DNA of 64,000 nucleotides from assembly GCF_963676685.1 (NCBI RefSeq), contig NC_092349.1, forward strand, positions 57,209,431 through 57,273,430. The letters run 5' to 3'. A program made the position numbers and the translations under genes. The notes beneath the pieces are model-generated. The model made no database searches, had not been told where the DNA came from, and worked only from the letters and a program-made list of their open reading frames with translations. This document shows, in pieces, positions 9,880 through 22,824 of the stretch. Positions within the stretch are counted from its first letter, which is position 1. Every line of letters starts with the position of its first letter. This DNA is from Mytilus edulis (taxonomy: Eukaryota > Mollusca > Bivalvia > Mytilida > Mytilidae).

Positions 9880-10440
9880 GTGATTAGTACCTTAACTTCT
9901 GTATCATGGTCCACGAGGAGAATCTTTTAGTTTGACAAGTCGTCAATAGTTCAATTCGACTTTGAGATATATAAAGGTGCCCATCTTTCTCTTTGCTGAC
10001 TAGGTCGTACGGTCTAGGGTATAGTAGTATGGGTCATTTTAGAGGCAACTCCTATTTCTTCCTCTGATATAATCACCCACGTGGAGAATTTCTTAATTTG
10101 GCCATCCGGCAATAGTTTTTTTCTACTTCGTGATGAATCGGAGTACCACAACCCTTGTTATCCCCTCCTGACAAACTCGTACGGGTCTATGACATAAGTA
10201 CTATGGGCCATTATACAACTACTACATATACCTCTTGTGTCATGACCCATGTGGAAAATGTCTTGGTTTGGCCAGCTGGCAATAGTTCATTTCGACTTTG
10301 TGATATATAAAGGTACCAACCTTATCCTTTCCTGGCTAAGTCGTACGAGTCTAGGGCATTAAAGATTTTTGTCATTTTTGAGGCAATGGATACCTCTCCC
10401 TCTGATATAATGACTCGTGTGAATAATTCTTTCTATTCAA
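9880..10440 (-). repeat. Decaying satellite, inverted
   Basis: Reverse-complement satellite monomers (GTGGAGAATNTCTTNGTTTGGCC, CGTACGGGTCTAGGGCAT-type motifs) follow directly on the plus array, so the arrays meet tail to tail. Divergence is high. Confidence 0.8.
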
Positions 10441-11076
10441 GCTCTAATGTCAACATGTCACACATGTTACAATGAATATGGGCAGCGAGAACGTTGCGTT
10501 TGTGATTTTGCTCTTAACATACTTGGGCCGCACATGAATTACTTTAAAATAAATGAAAGTGATCACAATATTAATTAGTAAAGTTCTAATAAAATAAATT
10601 ACTAGTAAAATTTTAAAGTTTATATGTAAAATATTTAACAGCCCACAGTTTAAATTCATTTTAATGTCCATATGCTAATCACACGTTATCATTTTACTTT
10701 TCACGATTTATATTTAACACATGTTAGTCTATGTTTTTATTTTCGTCTTTTCCTCACTCTGAGCTGCTATATTTTCAAGTTCCAAAGAATTCAAGTTTGA
10801 TGATTGGTCTAGATATCAAACCAGTTTTTGTTCGAATTATGGCTGATCGTGTAAGTCCATCTTTGCCGTAAAATAATTTGTCAATGATCGCCAATGAAGT
10901 CCAATTTACTCTAGATACATAGTCCTGAATCGGAACTACATATTTCCGACGTTAATGTTCTATGTGTTTCGATCTGTGTATCGGTAATATTTCCTAAGCG
11001 AATTTATGTATTCCTGCTTCCATCTTTTTATGTAGTTTTTAAGAATTAATGAAAGAAACTTTGATTGTCTAGCCAG

Positions 11077-11442
11077 TTACTGGTTCATGCGTAGTGTCTT
11101 TGGTTCCTGGTTGTAAACTACAGTCTTTAAGGCCGTTATACGGTAGCGTCTTGGTCCGTTTTCAATATAATAAATGTGACGGAGTAAGGGGTTCGTCGTC
11201 CGCGTTTGATCCGATGAAACGTATGTTAGTGGGCGATCACTGAGTAAACGTTCTACTTCAGTCATTATCGTGTTGAGTGTTTTATTGTCCATATGTGCTC
11301 GTTTAATGCAGTTTTTCGTTATTCCTCTCAATCTCTCCCACCATCCACCGAACAAAATTGTTCCATAAGGATTAAGCTTCTCGGTTACATGATGATTTTG
11401 ATAAATGTTCAATTTCTTATGCTCTCGCATCATACAAATCAT
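11077..11442 (-). pseudogene. BEL/Pao integrase fragment
   Basis: 121 codons open. The motif FGGWWERLRGITK and then ERLLSDRPLTYVSSD are typical of the end of the BEL/Pao integrase core and the following domain. Upstream zinc finger and catalytic residues are not present in this frame, so it is a fragment of a dead copy. Confidence 0.8.
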
Positions 11443-11639
11443 TTACAAATACTAAACGTGATGCATGGAAGAAGTCTAACAAAGCTCTTTGTTAATTAAA
11501 GCTCGATATAATATTGTCAACATAAAAGTATTTCTTTAACATTGCTGTCCAGTCTGTTGAATTGCAGTCAAATGTTTACGTATAACAGCATTTAGGATAA
11601 ACGGAGAGAAAGTTGCTCCAAATTATACTGACTTGAATT

Positions 11640-12522
11640 TGTTTGCGGTTAGTTGACTATTTGGGTCATCCGGGTTACTACGCATAAGAGAATCTGGTAA
11701 CATCACGATCCTCTTCATCCAGCCCATAATAAGTAAGGCTTTTTTCTATACATGTCGAGACGGCGTATTTGTGCATCAGGGGCGTGTCCAGGATATTTGA
11801 AAGGGGGGCGTAGAATAAAATATTTCGCCGAGCGAAGCGAGGCGAAAAATTTTTTGGACCTTTTTTGGCTTAAAAACATAAAATAATAGAGAATTGCACT
11901 AATGTTTGTGCTGTATTTATACCACTCTACCAAGAAATTTGTTTTGCATGCATACGTATAAAAATTGCGGTTTTTATCCAACGCAATCATAGGTTTGAAC
12001 CCCGTTCTGGATATCATAGTCAAATCTGAGTGACCCCTTCCAAGGCAACGCGTAAAAAAATAACCCCATTTTAGACAATTTAGCTGAAAATACAACCCCT
12101 TTTGTCAGAATATACCCAGTATCGTATATATAGTAATATACCCCCCCCCCCCCCGGTATATTTAGAATGGCTATGGGGAATCGAAGTTAGTGTCACACAA
12201 AACAACCAAAATTCATGTATTATACTGATTTACTTACCGTTTTGGTTGTTTAAAAAAGGTGTCCAAGACACCTTGATACGATTTTAAGGTCTTTTGACGT
12301 TTTGTTTTTGACATCGACATCTTTGCGAATTCTTTATCACATCAACAACAATGGATACTAATCGTAGAGTCGAACACGCCGGACTCCGAGAAACGAAATT
12401 TTACGGTTGATGATGACCCATCAAATTGTGGAATCAGTATAAAAAGAAATCAGAGTATGTGTTTAATTAATGAATATGATAAATTGCCATCATTCAATAC
12501 AATACTAGCAGATTATAACGAT

Positions 12523-12557
<35 letters not shown>

Positions 12558-12900
12558 GCCCTTACCTGGACCCGCCCCTGTGCATTCTAAATCGGAGAAG
12601 AATTCCGGTTAAATCATTAAAGTTTGGCCAAAGATCCATCAAACAATCATTTAAGCTTAGATTAATAGGTGAAGGTTTGCAGCTACAGTCAAATACAATT
12701 CTGATTGGCGTGGTTGACGACTTTTTACGGAAATGATGGTGCGGTATGGAATGAACAATTGTTTTGGCTGATCGTTCATCAACTCTCTCGATAAATCTAC
12801 GTTTTTCTTGTTCATTAATAATTTTTCCGTTTTTCTGTAAAAGTGTAAGTTCACGATTAAGACGCTTAATGACATTTTCTGTTCTCCGTTATTCAATACT
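11640..12900 (-). pseudogene. BEL/Pao reverse transcriptase remnants, split by a transposon
   Basis: Minus-strand pieces either side of the 11,777-12,580 insertion read as consecutive reverse transcriptase blocks: a VFDC...SLNDCL-like stretch at about 12,590-12,710 and a DEEDRDVTRF block at about 11,690-11,740. Frames shift and stops occur, so it is not functional. Confidence 0.7.
11777..12580. mobile_element. Non-autonomous TIR transposon, 5-bp duplication, inserted in the BEL relic
   Basis: Ends CAGGGGCGTGTCCAGG and CCTGGACCCGCCCCTG are inverted with one mismatch. TGCAT flanks both sides (11,772-11,776; 12,581-12,585) and occurs once in the reconstructed empty site. No long coding frame. 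It has a long T run near the right end and a C run near 12,140. Relative of the four shorter elements at 32,561, 38,841, 47,518 and 50,440. The 5-bp duplication would fit the hAT5 group, from memory. Confidence 0.8.
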
Positions 12901-12973
12901 TCTGTTGTCTAGTAAGGTGCGGTGTTCCTCCTTACAAGGTAACTTATCAACATATCTTTATGTTTCCATATGG

Positions 12974-13400
12974 TAAATAAAGGCAACAGTAGTATACCGC
13001 TGTTCAAAACTCATAAATCTATGGACAAAAAACAAAATCGGGATAACAAACTAAAACCGAGGGAAACGCATTAAATATAAGAGGAGAACAACGACATAAC
13101 ACTAAAATGTAACACATATAGACAAAATCCCACGAGAATAACAAATATAACATATATATATAACATCAAAACCAAATACATGAATTTGGGATAGACAAGT
13201 ACCGTGACACGTCTTATCGCAATGTGAATTTACACTCAAAAATAAGAGAAAACAAACGACACAACGTTATAATGTAATACACACAGAAACGAACTATAAT
13301 ATAACAATGACCATATTCCTGACTTGGTACAGGGCATTTTTAAAGGAAAAAATGGTGGGTTGAACCTGGTTTTGTGTGTAACCTCTACCATTTGATTTAT
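12974..13400. repeat. Dispersed repeat inside the BEL relic
   Basis: AT-rich sequence interrupting the gag/RT remnants. Its right part (CCTGACTTGGTACAGG... GTGGGTTGAACCTGGTTTT) recurs at 29,637-29,700 and, inverted, near 37,165-37,230, so it is an interspersed family. Ends are not exact. Confidence 0.5.
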
Positions 13401-13659
13401 ATACATCTTGGAATTGTCTGTTTTCAGATTTGTTGTCACTATTATTTATACTAGCAGCTTCAACTTCCATAAATTTCTCCATTATAAAAGTTCTACTCTT
13501 CAACTTTGTGACCTACTAATATGTTCATCATTGACGTAAGTGTGTGATCTGGATTTGCAGGTATTCAATTGATGGTGCCGGACAGAAGGTTACGGATTTC
13601 CGACTTTACGGTAGTAGGTCCTGTTCTCATACTATTCTATCATCGACAATTGACCAGTA

Positions 13660-14216
13660 ATAATCGAATTAGATATAATTCAATAGAGAATCTTCAACCA
13701 TTGGGTCATGTGAGACCGGATGGTCTAATTTCAAGCCAAACAAATACTTTAAATTTGTTATATTACGTACATAAGTCTTCATTGGTACAGCTATTTCTGG
13801 TACAATCGAAACGTTGAACGGTAATTTGCCGTTGTCTGTGCCATCACTTGTGTCACAAAATCCTGACAAGTTTATGGTCTTCTGTCTGGTAATTGTCAAA
13901 TCAAGCTCTGTAGCTTATTTTTCTGTGATGAGGGCATCTGTGCGCCCTTGTCAAATAATGTGTTTGTGTAAGTACATTGAATGCCCGAACTTACTTGCGC
14001 TACGACAGTTTTTAGTCTGTGTCTGTGAGTGAAGAACTGTACCCGTTTTCGTCGCGTTGTGTTGTGTTTACTGAATTGTGTTACTAGTAATATATTCATT
14101 AGTGTTACTCTGTTTTTCATCTTTTTAACCTCGTCTTTGCATAAACTAGTATGCTGCTTTATTTTACATTTCCTGCAACTTTTGTGTGATTTGCAATCAG
14201 CTATATTGGGGGTCAA
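13660..14216 (-). pseudogene. BEL/Pao zinc-knuckle and protease remnants
   Basis: A Cys/His knuckle (SHKSCRKC...HTSLC) is followed by a protease-like LKTVVAQV...LFDKGAQ block and a downstream LKYLFGLKLDHPVS block, the order expected for BEL/Pao gag-pol. Two frames are needed and the catalytic region is damaged. Confidence 0.7.
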
Positions 14217-14219
14217 AGA

Positions 14220-16055
14220 CAGTTAAAACATAAACGATGCTGTTTAACAACAGAAATATTTGCTGTTTGATCAATTATCTTAGTGCAATTAACGGGAACA
14301 TGTGATTCGTTACAAAAGTACACATGATTTTACGTTTATTTGTGTTGACTTATTTTGTACGTACCTTTGCATTGGTGTGAAATGCTGCTGTAGTGGTTTA
14401 AGTTTCCGTATGATCAGAGGAATTGCCTCTCTCCATAATGTTGATTTCTTGAGATAGTATATGTAGTAGTTCATTTAATTGCCAACTATTTGATTCATGG
14501 TGTCTTGTAAGATTTATGCGTACGTCCCCGGTAACTTTTTCAATATGATAGGGACCAATAATGGGTCATATGTATTCTCTGTCTGACCAAGGGATTCTAA
14601 ACCACGTACATATGTTTCAATTTTGTAGTAAAAAATAACGTAAGCTCTTGTATGAAGGTATGTAAAATTATGCATTCATGTACGTTTGCGTGATGTTGCG
14701 AACTTGTGGCATTTGTGTTTAGCGTTGATGTTTGTACTTAGATAAATTTTGCTATTGGCTGTATTTTTTTTCTAAATTAAATAAATAATCATCAGAGTTA
14801 ACGATTTCTGTTTCGAAGGTTATTGGAATCAACAAGTTTTGTGCCGCTCTCCCCATTTTTCGTCGAATTTCTGGAATATTCCGGAGACGGCACTACTATG
14901 TCCTGCTAGTATCGATTTCAGCTGTAAATTCATCCTGGTCACTTGACACCAATATCGTTAAGAGGTTCACTTGACACCAATATCGTTAAGAGGTTACATC
15001 GGACAACTATATAGCTAACAATAACAAAAGCGAATAGAATGTATGTATATCTATTTTGACTCTAATGTCAACACGTGACACTTACGTAACATTACAATGA
15101 TTAACAACAGCGAAAACTTGATCAATTACTCCTTAACATATTGTCTAAGTATCGGTACCCAATACGATTGTAATACGTAAGTAAGCGTAGCATTGAGTCC
15201 GAATTAAGTGAACGCTCTTGTGCGTCTGTCACTATCAGTTTGGTAAGTTAATGATTCGCAGGTAATAAATACGGAAATTTGGTATTCTCTAAAATGATTC
15301 CGCTGTGAATCCTTCCATTGCATCTCAAAAAGCTACCGTCATCTATGAAGAGTCACAATTGTCTAGTGCTAGGAGATTGCCTTGTGTTTTTATCTCAGAT
15401 GTTTGGTATATCGGTATATTGGTAGTTAAATATGAACCGCTGAACGTAAGCAGTTACTCAAATCACTTTCCTGAAAATTTCAATATTTCCAATTGTCTAT
15501 AACGTAACTGATATCATAGTGATCAGTATGAACTTCATTGTTTAGAAATTCCTTGTCTCCATTTTTTTCTGTAACTGTCAATGCCGTTAACTAATTCTGT
15601 CTTTTTTTAAAGGACACTATCGATGTATTGATCGACGTCAATTCCTCGTGTTAAGAGATTGGTTGGGTTGCATTCTTTTGGGCAATATCTCCATTAATGT
15701 TGATTTTGTAGATTTTGTTATTCCTCGCGCTCGATTCACAATAAATCGTTTAAACAGTTTCGATGATTTAACCAGTGCAATACTATACAGCTATCCGACC
15801 AGAAAGCCACGTTTTTACATTAGAAGGTCGATTTTACATGAAAAGCTAGTCTAGTTCCAATAACTGCGGCCATAAGTTATAGTTGCGGTTATGTAAGGGT
15901 TTTCACTTGCGCTAATCTGCTTTTCACAATCACTAACGTAATTTCTGTTCCGTTGTTCAGATAGTCAGTCGCAAAATACGTGTAGTTCAAGGTATACCGA
16001 AGATTAGATGAAACAAAGGAGAATACAAAATTCGATCAAGTAGAAGTCATTACAA
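14220..16055. other. Stretch between the two BEL relics, no gene
   Basis: AT-rich, with possible LTR remnant starting TGTCAACACGTGACAC at 15,068. Short open frames only; none is convincing. Confidence 0.4.
14940..14995. repeat. 28-bp direct tandem duplication
   Basis: Two perfect copies of a 28-bp unit starting CACTTGACACCAATATCG. Lies between the two BEL relics. Confidence 0.9.
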
Positions 16056-16059
16056 CACT

Positions 16060-18560
16060 AGGAAAACTTGTGCAAACACAAACATTGTTTTAGGACTTGA
16101 ATGAACAAATTCTAAAGTTAACGGAACCGGAAGATGTGGTAAATTAAATTATTTCATTCAGATGAATTTTCGGTTAATATGATAACCTTGATTTGACACG
16201 TACGTAAGTTCATACAAATGTCCAAAATCCTGCAGTCCCGTCACATTGAATCAAATACTAAAGTACTAGAACGCACACTTAAAATCCAAAAACTATACCG
16301 TTTGTTTCAACGCAAAACATAGCAAACCTAAACAACGCACTGTCGTTTGAAAACCAGTTTGCCCAAGCCATTCTCACAATCAACACGCAATAAAGTACAT
16401 TTCCTGCAACTTTTAATCAGAGTAACGTACCAAAACTTACGCTTCCAACTTTCGAAGGCACGATTTCAGAATGGCAAACCTTCTGGGACTCATGTGAGTC
16501 GTCCGTACATCTTAACTAGTTACTTACAAATATACAAAAGTGTAACTGCTTGAAAGCTCATGAAGTAGAACACGAAGCACTAGATTTAGAAATTCCTTCG
16601 CCTATAAATCAGTAAACAAGCTTACGAAGTTTTTTACGATCAAATTGGAGGTAGCGTCAAGGTCTAGAAACTTTGGGTAAGACACATGAAACATACGGCA
16701 CACTACTTCTTCCCATTATTGTCAACAAATTACCCGTTGAAGTCAGAAAATATCTCGCGCGAGGACATAGAACAAAAACGTTGGTATAACGGACCTCCCT
16801 GAAAGCATATTAGACGATATCGTTATACCGGACACAGGACAAAAGAGTCGACATCCGAAATTGGTGAAATCTAAATCTTACAAGAATATTGAGACTAGAC
16901 CTAGCGTTTAATGTCACGAAATACATCCACCAACTCATTGCAGTAAATAGTTATCAAAGGTACCAGGATTATAATTTTGTACGCCAGACGCGCGTTTCTT
17001 CTACATGAGACTCATCAGTGACGCTCATATCAAAATATTTATAAAGCCAAACAAGTACAAAGTTGAAGAGCATTGAGGATCCAAAATTCCAAAAAATTGT
17101 GCCAAATACGGCTAAGTTAAAAAACAGCCGACACATAATGCCGTATGAACAAATTTGTTATCTTTAACTACCTTGGTATACACAGACTAAACGAATGTAA
17201 ATCTAAACGCACATTGTAATGAGAAAAACCACATAAACTAATGTAATGCACGTTAAACCCACTATCTTCGAATTCGCCCAACGTTCAACTCGTGAATGAC
17301 ATTGATGATACGGAACATAATACTACTATTTTGTATTCTCAACGGACAGAATTGCAATCGAATGTACTTTTGAAAACTGCCGTGGCACAAGTAGGCTCAA
17401 ATCAGTTCTTTATCGATACGGATATTCTTTTTGACGAAGGAGGGCAAACATCTTTTGAAACGCAAAACATAACTAAATTTACAGATAGCGGGAACATAAA
17501 TAATATATTAATCGGCATTTGGAGGTGCAGAGAAAAACGTGAGACACATAGAAAAGTCAACAATCTATCTGAAAACCGATGTAGGACACGTATTGTCAAT
17601 CAAAGTACTGATAGTACAGATGATCGGCATGCCTATACAGAATCACATACGTAATATTGATACACAGAACGGTTATTTGCGTGGTTTAAAGATAGCGCAC
17701 ACGGTGACAAAGCACGATTCATTCGAGATATCGTTGCTGGTAGGCGCATATCACTACGGGGACGTTGTTAAAGATTATATAGTCCGTGTAAACGATCCGA
17801 CCGCCGTGAAATCTAATATCGGATAAATGCTTTCGGTACTTACATACGGTAAGAAAACAAACACGTCGAAGACTAGTATGTGTAATGTTCTAGTATCACA
17901 CAAAGTTACAGAATTCAATCTGAAGAGATTTTGGAATTTAGATTCAATAGGAATAAATAGTAGGGAGGTAGACGAAGACGACAATGCATATATTTAAGTC
18001 TATCAGGACAGATCAATTGAGTTCTGAGAAAACAAATATTCCGCTATGTTACCTTGAAAACGTGATGAATTGCCTATAAATTAAGCAGTCACGAACAGAA
18101 GGACAGAAAACGTCCTTCAAAGACTTACTCAAAACTCAGATATGTTAAAGAAGTACGGGATCATTATACAAGAACAGGAACGAAGAGGATTCATAGAGAA
18201 GGTAGATGAAACAGATGAACTTAAGAAAAGTATCACTACATTCCTTATCATCCTGTACAGAAGGAATCAAGCACTATGCCTATCAAAATTGTTTACGACT
18301 GCATTTGTCGACATCGCATAATTCGCAAAGTTTGAATGACTGAATTGTATGTGGACAACATTCTGTTAAGTTTACAGAACGAGGGTGGGCTGACTATAAG
18401 GAAGGGAGATCAATGATGGAGGAAACTGGATTCTATCTACGATCCTGGACGTCAAACCGTGTGGATATACGTAAACTAGCTAAAACGGAAAAAGTACTAC
18501 TCTATGCGGACAAAACACAAAAGTACTTGGTATGTTATGGAATAGCTGATTCGATGATCT
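16060..18560 (+). mobile_element. Decayed BEL/Pao retroelement, plus strand
   Basis: In order: a gag (DUF1759-like) block with LPTFEGTISEWQTFWDS (about 16,437-16,490) and LPVEVRKYL (about 16,730); protease region 17,292-17,826 (TAVAQV, DTDILFDEG, then ISLLVGAYHYG, PTAVKS); and a shortened reverse transcriptase around 18,215-18,460 (YVDNILLS, GFYLRSW). The central RT is deleted and stops are frequent. It is head-to-head with the minus-strand relic. Confidence 0.65.
16965..17110. repeat. Short dispersed repeat within the plus-strand BEL relic
   Basis: Begins GTACCAGGATTATAATTTTG and includes GCCAGACGCGCGTTTC and GAAGAGCATTGAGGATCC. I recognise it as a common interspersed bivalve sequence, from memory. 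It interrupts the relic between gag and protease. Confidence 0.5.
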
Positions 18561-18621
18561 GATGTACCAGAAATTAATACGGCCGCTTTGTGAAAAATTG
18601 TGCAAATCATGCTACAGGAAT

Positions 18622-21600
18622 AAAATTTGGCATAGACTCAGCTCAGCTGTTACTCTTTTATTCAAGATAAGGAGGCATTTGAAAAAAATGTCTCACATCC
18701 GGTAAAAATCTGAAATGGCCGACATCATACTTAAATCATCCAAATATCAGAGGCTAGTGTAAGTGTGTGAAAAGCGGTTTTTATCATGCTGATATAATAA
18801 TATTTGGAACAAACCTTTGTTATGTACTACTTTTGGATATTTTATATAGATTAGATGTCTTTAAAAACCCTACTTTCGGTAAAATCCGACATGGCGGACA
18901 TTGTACTAAAATAAGATTATTTTTAGAGGGTATTGCTACTATCATTAAATTGTTCAGGAACCTTTCTTTGATGCTGCTAATGGATACAATACATAAGACA
19001 TATGTCTTTAAAAGCATTACTTCCGGTTATAGTCAAACTGGCGGACATGAAACATCATTATTTTACTTTAATATTCAACTTTATTTCAAAATGTAAAGAA
19101 ACTGTTTTTTTTTTGTGCTGGTCAGTTACCATTTGGTTTTGGCTTTAAGTTATCTTCTAAACCACCTATTGTATTCTATAGATAATGATTAAATACAAAG
19201 CTAACACTTCCGGTATATAAAACCAATTTGGAGTAAATTTCAAAGATGAGTCCTCAGTCCATATCTTCGAAATAGAGGTTTTATTTGGATAGATTGATGA
19301 AAATAAGATAAAATCACTGTAGTACTAAAACATCTTTAAAAGTACAGATCATTTATGGCCGCAAATATTCACAATGGGAAAGCTGATTTTCCTCATTTAC
19401 TAAGACAGCGGCGGTATTGGTTTTTTTGTATTAATAATGTACAAGCTCCTGATAAGGTGAAGAGGCCTCACAAAGAGTTGTCCAAAGGGGTTCCAATGTT
19501 TCATATTTTCCCCGCCATTATAAGCGTCTGGAATAGTAAGCATAGAAACCAAATCTCAAGATTGTTACTCATCCACACCCGCCATGGTATATTGCACGTT
19601 TTACATGATGAAAAACATTAGACCGAGTCGTTCAAATATCATCAATAAGTCTTTCCACTTTCAAAAACATGTTTTCTTGCTTCGTAAACCCCTTCTGATA
19701 AGTTTGTTCGATCTTACTACAAAACCACGTATCGTTTTATCAATGGCATTATCAAATCCATATCTGGTGATGTTGGCTGATCAATCATCATTCTAAATCA
19801 TTAAGTCACATCTTCAAACGCCTTCCATGTCAACAACGAAGTTCCCTTTCAAGTAAACGTGCACTTGAAAGGTCACGGATAGATTATATCTAAGGCTTTT
19901 TCCACTTCCAAATACAAGCCAAAGTTCATCTGCCCCCATGTCACGGAATAATGACACAGCAATGACAGCAGCATCAGTATCGACTGTTCAAGTCATGAGT
20001 CAGTTAAGTCTGTGAATCACTGCATCAGACACATATTTTTTTTTTTGTATATTTATTCTATAGTATAAGCCTATTCATTTTAACATGGGGCTAAACTTGA
20101 AACACCATCATGTGGTGAATAAAACAAAACATCCTGAGCATTTATTGCTACAACTAACTCTTCCTCAAAATCTATTGATCAAGCGCCTGTGAATAAAAAC
20201 TAAAAAGTTCTTTCTTAATGTCGTCATCTCTCAGAAAACTTTACCAATTTTGAGATTTGTTTCGACTCTGGATTCGTCTTTGTATTCTCTTACCCCTAAG
20301 TGTATTTCTTTTTTCTTGTGGCAGCATTCAAACTACCGGTATTGTCTATTTATGCATTCATCCACTGTTACAGTTTCAAGTTGTTTCATAACGAGTATGC
20401 TGATAGGGTATTATGCCCTTATCTTAAAAAGCATGAAACTATTATGATAAAGTCTTGGATGCATATGACAGTTGTAGCAACACATGTTCAGGATATTCTA
20501 TCTTTACCGCCGTGATGCGTTTCAAGTTAAACACCATATTAATACATATGTATTAAAAGGCTGACACTAGAATCATGGTGCATGTGTCTGATGCAGTGAA
20601 ACACGAAATTAAACAAGTCATTATTCGAACAGTCGTTACTGATGATGTTGTCATTACTGTTTCGCTATTCCGTGACATAGGGGTAGACGAACTATGGATT
20701 GTGTTTAAGAGGAGGAAAAGCTTTGGATAAATATATAAAAATGACCTTCCAAATGCACTCGCGATTAGGGATCACACACAAATATTGTGATCCATTTTCC
20801 GGTTGTGATACGGTTCTCTGTTTTCTTGAAAAGGGGGAAAAAGACTGTTTGGGAGACATTGATAGCATTTGAAGATGTGACTTTAACTTAAAGAATGATA
20901 ATTGATCCGCCTAAATCACCGGTGTTTACTGTAAGATAGCAAAAAATAATCATATGGGGTTAGCATGGTTAACAAAGCAAGAAATATCTATTTACGCAAA
21001 AGGGTAGGTTAATTGAGGTTATCAACTTAGTGTAGTCTTTTCCAGCATGCAAAATGTACAATATACTAAGACACGTGTTTAGGGGACGAGCCTGAAATTG
21101 GCTCGTATGCTACCAAGTCCAGGCGCTAATGGATGACGACGGGACAAAAAGGATCACTTTTAAAAAACTCTTTCTGAGGGCTCATCATGTTGTCAAAAGC
21201 TTGCACATTGTGGATGTAAGAAAGGTTGTCGCGGTTGTTTTTATGAGGAAAATCAAGTCTCCCGTGCCCTGCGTCGTGTGCATGTGGTGGTAACTGGGAA
21301 TTTACATGGTTTTTTTTGCCAAATAGTGGTAATTTTTAAAAGGTTTAGTACTTAAGTGATTTTATTTTGATTAAATCAATCTATCCAAAGCTCTACATCG
21401 AACATATGGAGTGAGGACTCATCTTTGACATTTACGCCATATTGGTTTTTTTTTTACCGGAAGTGTTAACTTTGTATTTAAATATTAACTACAGAATATG
21501 ATAAGTGGTTTAGAGGATAAATTAAAGCCTAAAGTTGATGACCACCACAAAAAAACCCACTTTCTTCACATTTTGAAAAAAAAGATAAATATCAAAATAA

Positions 21601-22270
21601 AAAAATGACATATTTATGTCCTCCATTTTGAATATTACCGGAAGAAAGGATTTTTAAGACATATATCTTATACATTGTATCCCTTGGAAGCATCAAAGAA
21701 ATGTTCCTGTACAATTTAATGATAGTAACAATACGTTAAAACACATTTCAATCGCCCTCCCTAAAAAATAAGCTTATTTTAGTCAATGTCCGCCATATTG
21801 GATTCTACCGAAAGTAGGGTTTTTAGAGACATTTTATCTATATAATATATCCAAAAGTATTACATAACAAAGGTTTGTACCAAATATTATTATAGCAGCA
21901 TGCTGATAGATCCTTTTCACACACTGTGGATTCATTATTATTCGTGGGATACCAATTTTTCGTGGATTTTGTTGGTACAGGCAAACCACGAAATTTGATG
22001 TTCAACGAATGACAAATTTTACAAAGGCTTGTACTAGTATGCAGACTTCGGTAAAACCACGAAGTTAAATATCCACGAATATGTAAGTTTCCCTGAATCC
22101 ACGAAAATTGGTACCCACGAAAATAAATGAATCCACAGTACTAGCCTTCTATATTAGGCCGATTAAAGTATGATGTCCGCTATTTTTTATTTAACCGGCA
22201 GTGAGACATTTTTTCAAATGCCTTCTTATCTGAAATAAAAGAGTAATATTTCAGGAAGGTCTATGCCAAT
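18622..22270. mobile_element. Foldback-like element with 1.4-1.7-kb inverted arms
   Basis: The left arm (about 18,622-20,030) and right arm (about 20,570-22,270) are diverged reverse complements: GGCATAGAC at 18,622 pairs with 22,263, GATGCTGCTAATGGATACAAT at 18,971 with the sequence near 21,690, and the CCGTGACATGGGGGC block near 19,940 with 20,670. The spacer is about 540 bp. Decayed coding sequence reads outward from the centre in each arm, e.g. DTDAAVIAVSLFRDMGADEL on the minus strand of the left arm and, on the plus strand of the right arm, a Cys-rich GCKKGCRGC block, motifs I have seen in uncharacterised repeat-borne molluscan proteins. It is either two copies of one element inverted or one long-TIR element. 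Confidence 0.65.
21923..22139. mobile_element. 217-bp MITE in the right foldback arm
   Basis: Inverted ends ACTGTGGATTC/GAATCCACAGT, with the further matching inner motif CGTGGGWTACCAATTTTCGTGGATT. It is absent at the corresponding place in the left arm (about 18,757-18,765), which provides an empty-site comparison. Confidence 0.8.
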
Positions 22271-22824
22271 GTTCATGCTTATATCAGGATGTGCACAACT
22301 CGTCTGAAATATACTTGTGGCCGCCGGACTAAATGTGATATTCCAATACTAGACATTGTAACAAAAAGTGAGATTTTGAAAATTCTTCGAAAAAATACGA
22401 TCCACTTAGAATACTTAGCCCGGTCACAATACGAACAAAGAAGCTCATACAGGATCTATGGAAAAGTGGATTGAATTGGGATAAACATGTTTCGGAAAAC
22501 TCTAAGGATTACTGTAGCAAGCGACTTTGAGAAAGCGACACACAACGTATTTCCGAGATATTATTTCTCCGGTAATTCTATTTCGGAATAGTCTGGTAAC
22601 AGCGTTTCTGTCTTCTGTTCTACGATCTGACTGATTTCATTTTTTCGAGATCCGGGTCACGGTATCATAAATAAAGATGATAGTTAAGGCAATATGTACT
22701 ACAACAACTGTTCAGCCAGTATATTAAATATACATATTCGTATTCCAAGGCGAAGTCACTGACAGTACGACGTCGACAATGGACAAGTACAATAAATCGG
22801 ATGTTATGCTCCCGCGATAGGTTA
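22271..22824. other. No gene seen
   Basis: AT-rich spacer between the foldback element and the inverted satellite. The only frames are short and unlike any family known to me. Confidence 0.4.

Larger units (their letters stand above)
10449..15060 (-). mobile_element. Decayed BEL/Pao retroelement, minus strand
   Basis: On the minus strand, from right to left, fragments in the normal BEL/Pao order can be seen: zinc knuckle and protease (13,660-14,216), reverse transcriptase (11,640-12,900, split by a DNA transposon), integrase C-terminal part (11,077-11,442). Many stops and shifts make it a dead copy. TGTCAACATGT-like sequence at 10,449 and TGTCAACACGT at 15,068 share about 100 bp and may be LTR remnants. 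Exact ends are not resolved. Confidence 0.6.
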
